A stretch of 64,000 nucleotides of DNA. Origin: Mermis nigrescens (taxonomy: Eukaryota; Nematoda; Enoplea; Mermithida; Mermithidae). The DNA lies in the NCBI GenBank assembly GCA_036768485.1, contig JAVLUZ010000154.1, positions 47,539,786 to 47,603,785 of the forward strand, given 5' to 3'. Below are positions 1 to 14,000 of this stretch, one piece after another (the first letter of the stretch is position 1; each line of letters begins with the position of its first letter). Below the pieces are notes generated by a model that did not search any database, had not been told where the DNA came from, and worked only from the letters and a program-made list of their open reading frames with translations. A program made the translations under genes and the position numbers.

Positions 1-1180
1 AATTACAAGGAAAGGCAAACGGTCGATTTTCACTTTTTAATAGTTTTCAATGAAATACAACAACGAATCGAAAGCTCATTTTTCGTGTTTCGCCTTTTGC
101 TCAGTGCTAACCGGAGCAAATCAAATATTTGTTTATCTATTTCGATTTTCACTCAGTGTGCGGCGTATCATTTAAGCGTTAAATTTTTAAACTTACTTTT
201 TCACCGTGCGTAATGGAAGTGAATCAAACGTTTGTTTTTTGCTACTCAATTTTAAATTACTGTAGAGTGAAAAAATCAAACGCTTGGTATTTATCTGGAC
301 GATTTCTATTCAGTCACTGCAAAAGTGATTTGGATGCTCGATTTTATATTACGAAGGACCGATCTGTTTGTCGCAAATAGATTTGGCGTCTGATAATATA
401 TAAAACCATTACATATGCTTCAGCGTAGGAGTCGGGCGGCGTTGGGCAGTGGCCCTGGTCACTCCTTCTAGGACCGAGCGTATGCAGCGTAGTACAGGAC
501 AGTTCTACGCACACCTGGGCGTGGGGGGGGGGGTTTGGGGGTATGCACCCCCCAGAAACCAAAATACCCCCCCCCCAGAAATCAAAATACCCCCCAGAAT
601 TCAATTTTTGAAAATTTTTTTCGTTTTTTTCGCAATTTTTTGATGCCAATGGATAGTGCTTGATGAGAAACGTCGAAAAATGGTGTTTTTATCGCCATAC
701 CACCATTTTTAAGGCCATTTTTCGACCTTCAAAAAAATCTTGCACCCCCCCCCCCCAGAATTTTCTTGCTGCCCACGTATGGTTCTACGGGGGGAACGGC
801 CAGCCCGCCTCCAAAATCAAGGAATCGTGCGTATCATTAGGCGCAGAAAAATATTTGCGGGCGGCAAACTAGTAGGTCCTTGATAATAGGAAAATGAGCA
901 TTTGAATTGCTTTTGTAAGAACTGAGTAGAAAGCAATAAATGAAAAAAGAGCATTTAATTTCTTTTCATGTTTATAATGATCTAAAATTGAGAAACAAAG
1001 AACAAACACTTGATTCACATCCGTGAAGCGTGAAGAAAATACAAAACTCTAAAAACGAGCGCTTGATTTATATGCCTGACACACTGAGTAAAAATTGAGA
1101 ATAGAAAAACGAGTTTTGGTTAGTACTGAGGAAAAAGCGAAAAACGAGCTTTCGATTTGTTATTACATTTCATTAGACAG
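1..1180. repeat. Foldback (inverted repeat) with degenerate tandem arms
   Basis: Sequence at about 60-115 (CGAATCGAAAGCTCATTTTTC and on to GTGCTAACC) is repeated as its reverse complement at about 1115-1170. Both arms, about 1-330 and 880-1180, are built from diverged units containing AAACGAGC and CTTGATT. The loop carries a family A MITE. The left end may lie outside the window. Confidence 0.6.
480..790 (+). mobile_element. Family A MITE copy (C-tract element)
   Basis: Begins near CACCTGGGCGTGGGGGG, has several CCCCCCAGAA tracts, a conserved core with ATGAGAAACGTCGAAAAATG, and ends GCTGCCCACGTATGGT. Diverged copies lie at 6535-6770, 9530-9765, 28510-28660 and 41165-41395. The two ends share an imperfect inverted CATACNTGGGC motif. 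No coding capacity. Confidence 0.65.
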
Positions 1181-1421
1181 TATCGAATAATGAAAATCGA
1201 ATAATTGCTCTGTTTCTAATTTTATCTTGATTGAAATCAAAGAGCGAAAAAACGAATATTAGCTTCATAAAAATCGAAAGCTAGACAAGAAGCAAAACAA
1301 AGCACACTTGTTAAACCAAGAAAGCAGCACCTGTACCCAAATGGGCGCGGACATATCTGGCCAACTTTGTCGATTGGAATACAGATCATTTTTCGAATTT
1401 TCAAACAACGCAGAGTAGGTA

Positions 1422-1815
1422 CCATACATGATCTTGGGGGAGGAGGTTGGGGGGTTCGCCCCCAGAAATATTTTTCACCCCCTCAAAACTGGCGATTTTT
1501 CGAAAGTTCCCAAAAATTTTCTAAAAATTTGTATAAAAGATGCTTTTTTAAGTGTTTTTACCTATCTATTTGCTCGAAAGTGCCAAATTTTGGGCGCCTC
1601 GCGCCATTATACTCACGTTTTGACTATATTTTGTACAATTTGTTTTACTTTTTTATCTTTTTTGAAATTTTCTTATATTTTTACGCTCTAGAAAGATAGA
1701 GCATCGTCATAAACGCCAAAAAACGATGTTTTTGATGCGTACCTACCACTTTTGGGCCCAAAAAAGGCACTTTATAATTTAACCCCTCCAGAATTACCAT
1801 GCTGTGCATGTATGG
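1422..1815 (+). mobile_element. Family B MITE, complete, TSD TAGGTA
   Basis: 394 bp with a perfect 9-bp terminal inverted repeat (CCATACATG / CATGTATGG), flanked on both sides by TAGGTA (1416-1421 and 1816-1821). A second copy of the same length is at 61698-62095. The interior has no coding sequence and holds a GGGCGCCTCGCGCC hairpin. It lies just downstream of the Sp gene stop codon. Confidence 0.85.
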
Positions 1816-1900
1816 TAGGTACCTATGTACAATTTTAAAAATAATTTACAAATTTTCGATTTTGGTGACTGTTAACGGCAACGGAGCGGTGCCCGAACGT

Positions 1901-2190
1901 TCAGCGGCGACGTTGGCCGACGTCGCCGTCGACCGTGATTGACGTCGACGACAATCGTCGATCAACCGTCGATGTTTGCATCGCGTAGCGACGCCGTTGA
2001 CAGCTCAACGCCGTCGACGTCGTTGACGGCAGTTTGAGCGGCGACGTCGCCGCCGACGGTTCATCGTCGTTGGACGTCGCGTCCTCCGGCTCGCTCGCCT
2101 TTTCGTCCGTATGCGTTTTCATGTGCTTGTTCAAATGGTCGCTTCGCATGAAACGTTTGTTACAAGCGACGCACGAAAATTTCTTCTCGC
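1901..2190 (-). CDS. Sp6-9: Sp gene last exon: zinc finger 3 and C-terminus
   Basis: Starts after ATGCGCAG, completing the split Gly, then [17 protein letters not shown] and [13 protein letters not shown], the third finger. About 64 further residues are acidic, then Ser/Thr- and Arg-rich, ending GQRRR and TGA at 1903-1901. The DNA of the tail is full of GTCGACG-like motifs, so the tail may be repeat-expanded. A 394-bp MITE begins 86 bp beyond the stop and may lie in the 3' UTR. I see no clear AATAAA between the two. Confidence 0.9.
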
Positions 2191-5100
2191 CTGCGCATCG
2201 GTTGAACGCTAATAATTATTAACGACGCAACATTCATACACGGGTTTAAGCGAGTCAAAAAAATAATTGAAAGTGGTAACATTATAACAATTGTTCGAGC
2301 TTTTATTCGAGAAAAAAAATTGAAATGAGAGCCGCGTAATAAATAATTTGCGAGATAAAAAATTTTTGAATCATGTCGACTTGTTTCTAATTCAACGTTT
2401 CCTTAATAATTTTGGCGAACGAAGGCGCATGAAGTTTTTTAGCGTCAAAAGGATCGAACGACTAGAAGATCTGAATTTTTTAAGAACGTTTTCGTCAGTT
2501 TTTGGAGCAGAATAATATTTTCATTCTCTTTATTGTTATGATAATATTTTTTATTATTAATATTGTCAAAATAATTTTATGGCTACCAAAAAAACAGTAA
2601 AAATTTCGTTGAATGTGAAATGCTTAACTTAATGCGATGCTGACTGACGCCATTTTGTGGGTTCGGACTACCATAGAATTCAAGCCGCCCCTCAGACCCA
2701 AAAATTATATTTTCAAATTTTTTCCTTCTATCTTATCGTGATTATTCGATGCAAAGTCGACAAATAGCGTTTTCTGTCCATATCCTCTAGTCAAACTCTT
2801 TTTTTAAACCTTAAAACTTTTCAGAGCCAGCATTACAGATACCGTCGGAATTTTGGCATTTCCCAACGTTTGACTGTCAGAGATATAACGAAATGGCGCG
2901 CTGTGTGTTACTGAAAATTTTATTAAATTTTTAACGATTTCGATTATTTGTGAAAGATGTTCTCGAGATGCTTATGAAATTTCGAATGTACAAATCAATG
3001 AAAGGACGAGTACCTGTATGAGTCTTTAGATGTCGCTGCAATTCGTCGGACCTAGTGAATCTTTTACCGCAGAACAACCAATTGCAGACGAACGGTCGCT
3101 CACCTGAGCGTGCATGTAAAATGTTAAATGAAGCAAGGCATGAAAAATAGTACTAAAGTTCGATTAACTTTTTGACTTTTTTTATTAGAAACCAACAATT
3201 TGAGACATAATTAAATAATAAAAATCAAAATATTGAAATTATTAAATTATACTAATGATATTGTTCGTCTGTATTTTGATAGAAATTTGATCGAACAAGC
3301 CAATACAAGGTAGCCATCTCTTGATCAAAACAAAAATATGGTCGATAAAAACATAATAAAACGAATGAATTAAAAGTAATAGATACGCACTAAAAACATT
3401 TACTGAATTATCAAAAATCATCGGCAGCCCCTCAGCTATACGTGTCGCATAATTTTATACAAAATTACTTTTAAAATATTCTAGTAAAAGCATTAGTGAA
3501 TGAGGCACCTAGAAAAAGTACGCGGTCGTTTTATTTTCATGAAAGAAATATCAAAAAATTGAAAGAATATCAAAAATTATTTCTATAAATTGTTTTTCGG
3601 ACATTTCATCGTATTCTGGTGAATTTTTATTTATTTATGTTCATTAATGAACACAAAATCGTTTGGATCCAAATACAAGCGTAAATTCGCAAATAAAAAG
3701 GACCAGTAAAACGGCAAATTGAATGGTAAAAATAGGAAATAAAGTTTTTGAATAATATTACTAGAGTGCCTTTAAAATCTGAAAACTTAGTGAAACAACT
3801 AAAAATAATAAAATGGTCAGAATCTATAAGAAATCAGGAATATAATGTCTAGCTAGAAATCATGTGGCAGGGAAGCTACGGATCAACGGAAATTGTATAT
3901 TTTGGTGTTGAATCCGTGGGGCTGATGTTGTAGCCGGTCATATTCTTGAAAAATACGTTGCACAAAAGTGAGCAGGAGCCCAAATAGTCGGTTATTTCTA
4001 CACGCGCGTATCAGGACCGGAGATCCGGGAAACCGGTGCGGATAAAGTTTCGCTCACTAAGTAACGTGGTTGGCACGTTGCCACGTTAGGGGCTGAAGCA
4101 CTATTCTCACTCAAACTTTTGAAAATACCAATTACTTTTGCAAGGGTTGGCTAAAATAAGAAAGTTGAAAATTTTTGAAGCTCAATCGAAAAACTGCCAG
4201 AATAGATTCTAACACGCTTTTGATCTAATAAGCCAAAAATTTTCAGGCGTTTAGTGCCAGATTTATTGTTATTTATAACTTCTCTTTCTCAAACAGTTCA
4301 TGTACGAGTAGGCACGCAGACATTAGAAAGCACGACATTAGAGCGCGCGACATTAGAGCGCAACAATATTAGAGCGCAACGACATCAGAGCGCGCGACAT
4401 TAGAGCGCCGACATTAGAGCGCCGACATTAAAGAGCAGTTACAATGATGCGTCATGGAGGCAGATATAGACTTCCTTTCCCACGGAAAAAATTGTAACTT
4501 TTTGTTTCTAAAAATTAGTTTACAAAAGTATACCTAGCATATTCCGAAAATCAGTTAAATTTCTTGTTTGGTTAAGAAGTGTCTGGTAACTGTTTTTTAT
4601 AACTTTGATCCTTTAAAAATGAATGATGTGTTTGTGGAAAAGGAAAAAAGAGGAAACGAAAGCTAACTTACGATGGTTCTATTTATCGGCAGGTATTATT
4701 TACTATTTAAGAGACAATGTCATAGGAAACATTTGATCACGAATCTCGTATCCGTCTTCAGACCATAAACATTAATTTTGTGTTGCTCTTTTCTTCAATT
4801 CTTCGTTTTTCCTATTTTTTTAATAAATAACAATTCGTCTTTTGTTGACCGAAACCTGACGGGCGCAGTGCAACGCTGGTCATCAATTTCCAATGTATCG
4901 GCAGCAAATGTTCCGAGTAGTCAACGAACGTCTACGAAAATCGAAATCTGTTGCAGTTTTTGCGTGCATGCTCGCATAATTTTCGCTTTTAGTTGAGTAG
5001 GATAAGTTTACACAAATTTTGAGCTTTTGCTTATCTACCGCAGTTTTATGATTGTTTACAGCAGCAATAAATTTCTCGCATGATTTGCACAATCTACAGT

Positions 5101-7956
5101 AAATGCGTACAATTTAAAAAAATTGTGAAAATGAACCGTAATCGGTGTCAAGAAAATAATTAAAAAGGTTATAATGACGTTGCACATAACCTACTGCTTC
5201 AAAAGTTACTGTCCATTTTTTCCAAAGGTAAGTAGAAAAGTAAAAAATTCCTACTTTCGTACATCCACTAAATCAACCAGTGTACAACTCAAGCAGAAAA
5301 TTAAGAAATAATTCAAAAGTCTGTTCATTGCTTTACAAAACAAAATAAACCGCTTGCATTTATCACTACCTGATACCGAGATATTCATGCGTATGTATGT
5401 AGTTAACTTTGCCCCTTTATAGTAGAAAGCGTATCTAATTCTGAATCGGAAAGTAAATGAATCGTTGCACATAGTCTCGATTGTAAGATACTGTAGGACT
5501 TTTTTCAAAGGCATGCTCGTTTTGTCCGTGAAGCTTTAACCGGCGAATTCTTTCATTTACATTATAAAAGTTTTGTAAACTTATGTGAAAAACATCTATT
5601 GTGACTGCGCTCTAATGTCGTGCTCTAATGTCGTTGCGCTCTAATGTCGGCTCGTAAGGCATAATGCATATATCAAAACTAGCAATGAAAAATGCTTCGA
5701 TGAAACGAAAAGAACAAATATACTTGGAATAGCGGATTATTAAAGACATAAAAGGATAGATGACTGTCACCTATGAGCGCAAAAAAATCATTAGAATCTG
5801 CTTAAAATCAGACTTTAGCTCTTTGCAACATAAAAATTGAATCACATTCTGCGGCCTTGAAAAGGAGGCTATGGTCGTTGATGCACAGCCTGGTCGATCT
5901 TAAGGGGGTCAGCCGGTATGGGGGTCAAAAATTGAGCTATTTTTGGACAAAAATCACCTCAAAAGTAGTGTAAGCGGTAAAATAGCATTTAAAATACGTT
6001 ATAAACACAGTTTCTGGTCAATGTGAGGCATTTTTTTAGAGAAAATATTTATTTTTTCATCCATTTTTCGGCCTTCATTTGCCTCATTTTCCCCATAAAA
6101 TTTCCCATTTTACCATTCTGGAGTTCTATACCCCAATCCCACATGTACACGTCTGGTTAGGGTTTCAGTTTATTCTTGGAAAGAACTGATCAATCTGAAT
6201 TAAAGATTACGGCAAATCATTTTGTTTACTGACCTTAATTGAATGCAAGTCGGAGCGACCGCTTTTGCAATGGTATCGAAGAGCGGCAAGGTACTAAACA
6301 CGCGCGAACACGATAACACCAAAGAATTTGAGACACGGTGCAAAGAATAATAAGCGAGAAAACCAAGCAAATAAATGCAGTGCATAGCGATAGACCGAAA
6401 ATTTTAAGAATGTAGGGGAGAATGTAGCTATATCATCTCATCTTGTATTACACGTGTAACAGTAGACCGATAATAAAACAGCATGATGCGAAAGTCATAA
6501 TTTATCAATTGAGCCCTAACATTGTTCTGATATCCACACATGGGCGTGAGGGGTTCTGGGGGATATGCACACCCCCCCAAGAAACCAAGATGCCCCTAAA
6601 ATTCAATTTTTGAATTTTTTTGTTTTTTAGCAATTTTTTGTTAACATAGGATAGTGCTCGATGAGAAACGTTGAAAAATTGTGTTTTTTTCGCCATACCA
6701 TCATTTTTAAGGCCATTTTTTGATCTTTGAAAAATCTTGCACCCCTCCAGAATTCTGTTGCCGCCCAGTGTAAAGAAATTCGGTTTGGACCAGTTTGTAG
6801 CCTTTAAAGTGTAGTACCTTAGTGTGTGAAAAATTTCTGCTCCGCATCCTGTTTGAGACATCGACCAAACAAAAAAGGGAAGAAAACGTGTTTTTTACCC
6901 CACATTACACCGCTCATTTCGAAATTTACACCTCCGAAAGTAACTCAATATTGCATCCTTAAAAGGCAGCTTGCTGCGACGTGTAGCCCTAAAACGTACT
7001 TTATTTTTATTTTATCCAACTTGTCCCAGCTTATGGCAGGCGAAGTTGGCGGAGAAATCCGAGATAAAACCTATTTTTTACATAATCCACTAGAATGCAA
7101 AATTTAATTCCCTAGAGCTAACTCCGTGTTGAGTGTAAAAAAGTTTGCTGGTAAATCAAAAGTAGCCATGGAGTCGTCGGAGTTGTTGGCAGACATAGAG
7201 AAGACGAAAATGCGACCAAAATCTGTCTTTACGCTCAAAAATTTTTACAGTCAGGCCCAAAAAATTTTAAAAAGTGCCTTTTTTGGGCTAAAAAACGAAG
7301 GGTTAATGCCAAGAACACTGGTTTTCGACGTTTTGGACAATGCTCGTTCTTTCCAGAACATAAAAACGTGAAAAAATTGGGGAAAAAATTTGAAAAAATT
7401 GAGTAAATTGAACAAAATATAGTCAAAAAATATGTATATGGTGCGGAGCGCCGAAAATTTGAGATTTTTGAACCAATAATGAGCTAAAAACGCTTGAAAG
7501 GGTACATTTATTTGCAACTTTTACCAACTTTTGCTTTTCACACTCCCCTCAAGAACTAATGCGAAATTCAAAAAACAAAAAATGGGGTTTTAGATAATTT
7601 CATTCGCCACAATTCTATACCACTAAATTGTATGAGGCATTTACACTGCGTTGTGCACATGTTGACCGAAAAAATCCGTCAGAATATTGTATATGTTGAA
7701 ACGTTACTCCAAAAATTTACACGCTCATTGCAAACTCGATATTCAGCGTAAACAACAATAAAAATAGCTCATCTGTTTTTTTATTATCTATCTTTTAAAA
7801 AACCGTACCTCCCGATGTGCCCTTTATAGCTGTTAGGGGGCGCGTGGTGTTAGAGGTACCCAAGCATACTACAGGTATGCGCTGACGCGATACCAACGAT
7901 TTTCTGACGCGTTACGCAGAATCTGTAATATTAATTTTGGCTTCTGTGTGAGTGTG

Positions 7957-8000
<44 letters not shown>

Positions 8001-11000
8001 GTGTAGAACAGCTTTTAATAGATAACACCGTGATAGTCATATTTCGGCTCAATGTGTACTCCAGGCACCTGATAAATTGAATCTTTAATCAAAATAGCTC
8101 GATCGGACTCCTGCAACTCGGAATCGATGGATTATTGTAAAAAGTTCTGGCCGTTCTTGCGGCTTTATATAATTACCGTACGGCAGATTTCTGACGCCCA
8201 CCCTAGACTAACTTCAAATGCGCAGTCAACTTGTGCAAACAATTTTACATCACCGTATAAACTGCCAAAAAGCGTATAAAACGTTTATTCAAAGTGCATC
8301 TGCGTCAATTATATTTTAATTAAATTTCAACCATGTGTTAACGATGTTTCGATTGACTTTACTGTAGAATTTGATGCAAATTCACAAATTAATTTTTGAG
8401 ATACAGGAGCCCAAGCATACCCTGTGCATAATGTAAAATTCTGGGTTTTGTCATTTTGCAGGAGCACAGCTTAATCAGCTATTTAGCGCAGGTCAAAGTT
8501 TCCTTTTAAGCTCTTCATCCAAATCAGTGAGACACGTTTTGAGAGGATACCTTCTTTTTTCAGAGGCCGCAGAATATAATTATTATTGGACTTCTGATTC
8601 CGAATTGACTACTCAATGTGCACGATCTTGCGCCGTTAGATACGTAGAAAAAGGATAGACAGGAAATTATGGAAATTTCCAAAAGCTTGATTCCTTATTG
8701 AGTACGAGCTTACAGGGAAGCAAGATATCAAATTATAAATCTTCTTTTGAATGATATAAACCGATATGCGGACGATTTTAATGTAAACAAACCAAAAACG
8801 GTAAACGCATGGCTTTTTTAAAATGGTAATACGATTTTATATTCTGTTTCATTTAGTTTTGCGGTTTTCTTTTCAATTTAATATGTATGAATCAAGCCAC
8901 AAGAGTGCTTTGAACATTTGATGCAAAGATGCGGTTCGGCAATAGCAAGCGCCTCACCGTAAATCGATATTCTGTAGAATATCACAACTAAGCTGTTGGT
9001 TCAAACCACTTTTATATGCATTTTAATTTTTTTCGAGAACCTCGAAGTCAAATGAAACAGACTCTAGATATTTCTGCTTTCGGCGGCTCACTTTAAATGA
9101 AACTTTTAGCCTTTGTGTTTGTAAATCGGTCAAACTAGCAAATTTCCTGCGCAGTTTACGATACCCTCTAATCGTCGCACGAACAAAAAAAGGAAGCGGA
9201 AAACATTAATAAATAAGCAAAATAAAATCAGTCGTTTTAAAAAGACTAAAGAAATCTGCTTATCTGAATTGTAACACTTTGGTGAACATAGTGATTTGCA
9301 ACTAATTTAATTTACAGAGCGAAAGCAGCCTTACATTTAATTGATAATTTCTGAGTGGCGCTCCTTAACGATATATTGACACTCATTGTAAGACTAAGAG
9401 GTGCCAAACAATGAACATTAGAGAATGATTCAAGTTGAGAGAAAGCGGTTAAATTTGAAAGGAATAAATCTGCATATTAAGATAACAATATAAGACAATA
9501 AGAAGTTAGACATATTAATTTCGAGACAATTTTTGCCCCTCCCCCAAGAAACCAAAATCCCCCAGAAATCAAAATACCCTCCAGAATTCAATTTTTAAGA
9601 TTTTTTTCGTTTTTTTGGCAATTTTTTGATGCCAATGGATAGTGCTTGATGAGAAACGTCGAAAAATGGTGTTTTCTTCGCCATACGACCATTTTTAAGG
9701 CCATTTTTTACTTTTAAAAAATCTTGCACCCCCAGAACTTTCTTGCTGCCCACGTATGGTTATATCTATCTTTTTTTGCGAATAAGGAGCGAAGCGACTC
9801 ATTCACAAAAGTATTGCTCTAGCAAATGTGACTGCGAAGCGCCCCATTTGCTAGTTATATTTATGTTTCGTACATATTGCTATTCTTGGCAATGTACCAG
9901 AATTGAGTAAAAAAGGTTTAACAATTTTTTACCCGTTATCGAATGTCTAGAAATCAATTGATTGACCATTTTATACCGCATATATTTTGAAAATGCTAAG
10001 AACTATCGAGTAAACTTTTTGAATTTTTTGACAATTTTTTCTGCTCTGGTGTGTAGAGCTCGCTAAAATGCTCAAAGACACCACTATTTCTACCTGTCTA
10101 CAAATAGTTGTTGAGATACCTTACTGCAAAATTTTAGTCCCCCTAATTTCAGAAGGTCAGGTACGTGCCTGATCATTATGAAAATACATCTGATAAGAAT
10201 CATTTTTATAAATAAGACTTACCGGTATGCCAGCGAAGATGTGCCTAAAATAGAAGATGATTAAGTTATTCTACCATAAAATGAGCTGTAATAAAATCAT
10301 GAACTAGAAAAACAAAAAGTAGAATAGATACGAGCGAAATAACAGTAATAAAAAGAGAAATAAAGATGGAAAGAAATTCAAGTAAAATAGAATTGCTGTG
10401 ACATTGGAAAAATCATCGAAGTTGTGAAATTTCCATTTTTCTTTATATTTTGTAGGCGTAAAATGCAGTGCGTCAAAAATTCGGAAAGTTTTGCGAGAAA
10501 ATATAGAAGAACTTATACTCTATACACTAAAATATTTTGCTGTTCATACATACGTAATACGACAGGAAACTCGGGAAAAATTTCAAATCATATAGTCGAT
10601 CGATCATTTTGTTGCAAAGGGAACACCTCACGCCTCTGTTTGCCAAAAACTAGACTACGTTGACAGAGAAACGATTCAGTATAATTTATAAAAATTGAGG
10701 ATTTTTAAGGACCATTATCATCACTTAATCCTATAATTAATTGTAAAAATAACTTATCAGGGTTAAATTTCTAATTTAGATACAATTAATCAAAACTCGA
10801 AAATTTTAAATTACAAGTAAGCTTACTATATAATTAATCCTGTCTTGCCAAGCAAAATTGGAGGATGAAAGAATGTCAGAAAAGGAACTTAAGGGTAATT
10901 GATGGAAGCTCGGTGATTTGACGCGATATTCATCAATAGTTGCCAAAAAACTTGCACTTATGACTGCCAAATTTGAAAACAAGGCGAATGAATGAAAATA

Positions 11001-14000
11001 TGGAAATAAAGATTAAAATTTTTGGTCATTGAAAGAATTGTTGCAATTTTTACATTGTTTCAACAATAATAAAGATACAAATTTAATCAAATCGGAATAA
11101 ATAATAGCAACAGGCTGAATGAAGTAAACTGAATGCACGTGTATTATAGCTAATGCGTCTAACAGCGAAAAAATAAAAATTATAAAAGTAACAGTAAATG
11201 TTTAAAAAATGAACATATAGATCTCTATCTGGAGTACAAAAATAATTAATCAAAATAACAGAAAATGAAGGTAATTTATACACTAATAAATAAGTAAGTA
11301 GCTCAAAGCAAAAATAACTCTGTCTTTTCCGTAGTTGAATACAATTTTTCTAATTTCAATTTTTTTACAATTTTCCAAAGTTTACAATTTTTCACTTAAG
11401 ATTTAAGTTTAAGTTATTTTTACGTTTGATTCGATCGTTTTTAAATTCATATTTTTTTGTACTTCTCAAAAAATATGCATTAAGTGCGTTACTTACCTTC
11501 AAGTGCGAAGTTTTTCCATAAATTTTGCCACAACCGGGAATATGACAACTGTGTACGTTTCGTTGCCTGATCTGCGCGCTCGCCGCTGGTCCCAATCGAT
11601 CGGCTTCGGCGCAATTGGGACAAGCGCATGCCGGCCTAAAGCACAATTGTTCCAATTTTTAATTCCTGGAAATTTCACAAACTTCTTAAATTTAAAAACT
11701 TACTTTAAAATATGAATTGTACATTATTCTAAATTAGAATAAGCAGACAGAATATAGATACTCGTAGATGGCGTAAAAAGCGAATAATTAAGGCGCAGCG
11801 CAAGGAAGCGAAAAATTAATGAGCATAACTTTTAGAACAAACAGAAAATTGTCAATAACAATTAATATAATGAACTATTTTCGAATAATTAATTGGTTGT
11901 ATAATGAAACTAAGACGAAATAAAATGCACTAGCACGATGATAAAAAGTCAGTTTTTCCACACACTTCAACCTACACTTGAAGCAGACGTGCCGCGACTT
12001 AATCGGAAATGATTATAATGCTTCTAAATGTATTAAAAACATGATTTGTCAATATTTTTGACGTATTTGCATTCTGAGATTTTCTGCAATTCTCGCTGAC
12101 CTTTGTTTTTCGTTCCAAGCGACGCCGTATACACCATTTAACCTAAATTTTTATATTTTGTTTGCTTTATTTTTTGCGTATGAAGGATATTTAATGAACT
12201 TTCAGAGTAAGGCACTTTTTCATACAAGACTTCATTAAAGCTAGCAGATTTTGATCAAAAATCGCTGCAAAATCAAGTCAAAAATAATGATCTGATTTCG
12301 AAAAACGGTAGAAACGGTAAAAAACGCTAGCTAGTGCATAAATCATGGTTTTCTAGGATAATTCACGACAAATAAATGAGTTCTTTATCTAAAGATAACA
12401 GTCAGCTGATTAGGGATTTCTTATAGAAAATCGAGTCTCCAACCATATTAAATGTCTTTATAATGTTTTAGAATTGTAAGCTTTCACACGAATGACCTGA
12501 GGATATTTACTATTAACCCATTGTATTTAGCCAATTTGATCGAGATTGATTTATATCTGCTTTCTGACCGAATCAAGCTGTTGATTCGATCATGACTTAG
12601 TTTGGCGTATAGAAAAACTAGATTGCGTTAAGCTAGGTTTAGTCTAGTCTTAGTCCACGACCTATTGAACGTTTTCTAGGCAGAAAACGCGCGTATAAAT
12701 TTTTAAAGTAAGCTTAAAATTACAGTTTATTACATATAAATTTGTGCATGCCTAAACTTACGCGAAACAGACAATAAATACAACCAGCTTAGGTGAATTA
12801 TGAAATATCAATGGATGGATAAGATTGTCCATGCTTTGATCGAAAGAAATGAAAAATTCAGAGCTAATTCAATAGAAGAGGTATTTGCAAAATAAATTAT
12901 TATACCACAAAAAGTATCAATAAAAAATACGTGAAGGCGGATTGATGTCTTGTTTCAGACATCATTTGGAGAATAAAATAACCAAAACGAAGTTTTTATA
13001 TCCAGCAAATAAGCGCCCAAAATGAATAATCATGTCAGCACTTGCAGTGAATGCGTTTTAAAATTTTGCGTAAATAAACTCGTAGTAAGGTATGCTAGTC
13101 AGCCGATTTCCTTGTATTCGAAAAATAAAGAAACGACGCAGCATTGGATAATTATTAGCTTGTCGTGTACATTTGTTTGCACCTGCAAACGAATTTTCGT
13201 GTAGTCATCACACATCGGCGTAGGGAGAGAGATTTGGAAGGTTAGTACCCATACCCCCAGAGGTTGAACCCCTTCCCCCTCAAATTACTGTAGACCCCAC
13301 AGAATTCTATTTTTAGTAACATTTTTGTCAATTTTACCCATCCCGACCCTTCAGAATTTTTTACTGCCCACGTATGGTAGTCGTGCCCAGAGACGTAGTC
13401 CAAGGGAGGCCTTGCTGGAAAAAGAAAAGAGGAAATTTCAATATAAACAAGGTAAAGCTAAGACCGGAAACGAACGGGAATGAAGAATGAATTTTGAAAG
13501 TGCACGAATCCGTTTATAAAACGTAATTGAAGGCATGTTTAGAAGTATTTTAGCATTTTTATGCATTTAAAGTTAGGGCTATCTCAATAAGAATCTACAG
13601 AAAGCCCTTCAAGCCAGAATCGACCGTGTAAGTTCGCAATTTAGTACGCTTTTTTGGCAAAAAAATTATCAACAGTCACGCCCAGAGACGTTCATGTTCA
13701 TGTTGGAAGGGTTACGAGGCAGACTCCTCTGAAAGGTGAAGAGGAAACAATTTTTTGAAATATGAGTGAAGCTAAAACTAAGAATCAAGAATTTCCACAT
13801 AATCGCTTATAAAAAGTAAGTTAGTTGGTTGTATGATATTTTTAAATTCATAATTGTGGAAAACGAAATTCTAAAACATCGGCCGGACCCGCCACTCGAC
13901 AGCCAAGGCGGGCCGTGCTATGAGCATATTACTTTCTATTGACGCCCGCCGATGCACTCGATGCGCCGCTACCGCCGACGCCCGCGCGTCCGCCGCCACC

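Larger units (their letters stand above)
3104..10222 (-). other. Sp intron, transposon-filled
   Basis: 7.1-kb intron separating the finger 1 micro-exon from finger 2. It contains a GACATTAG foldback (4318-5660), a family X remnant (5665-6440) with an E-type repeat inside, two family A copies, a fragment of the large palindrome family (6771-8030) and a GT microsatellite. 3104-4300 and 8030-9530 show no recognisable element. Confidence 0.8.

Noticed and set aside
7961..7998. GT run as a regulatory Z-DNA element
   Set aside because: It lies inside a repeat fragment in an intron, and nothing beyond a microsatellite is supported.
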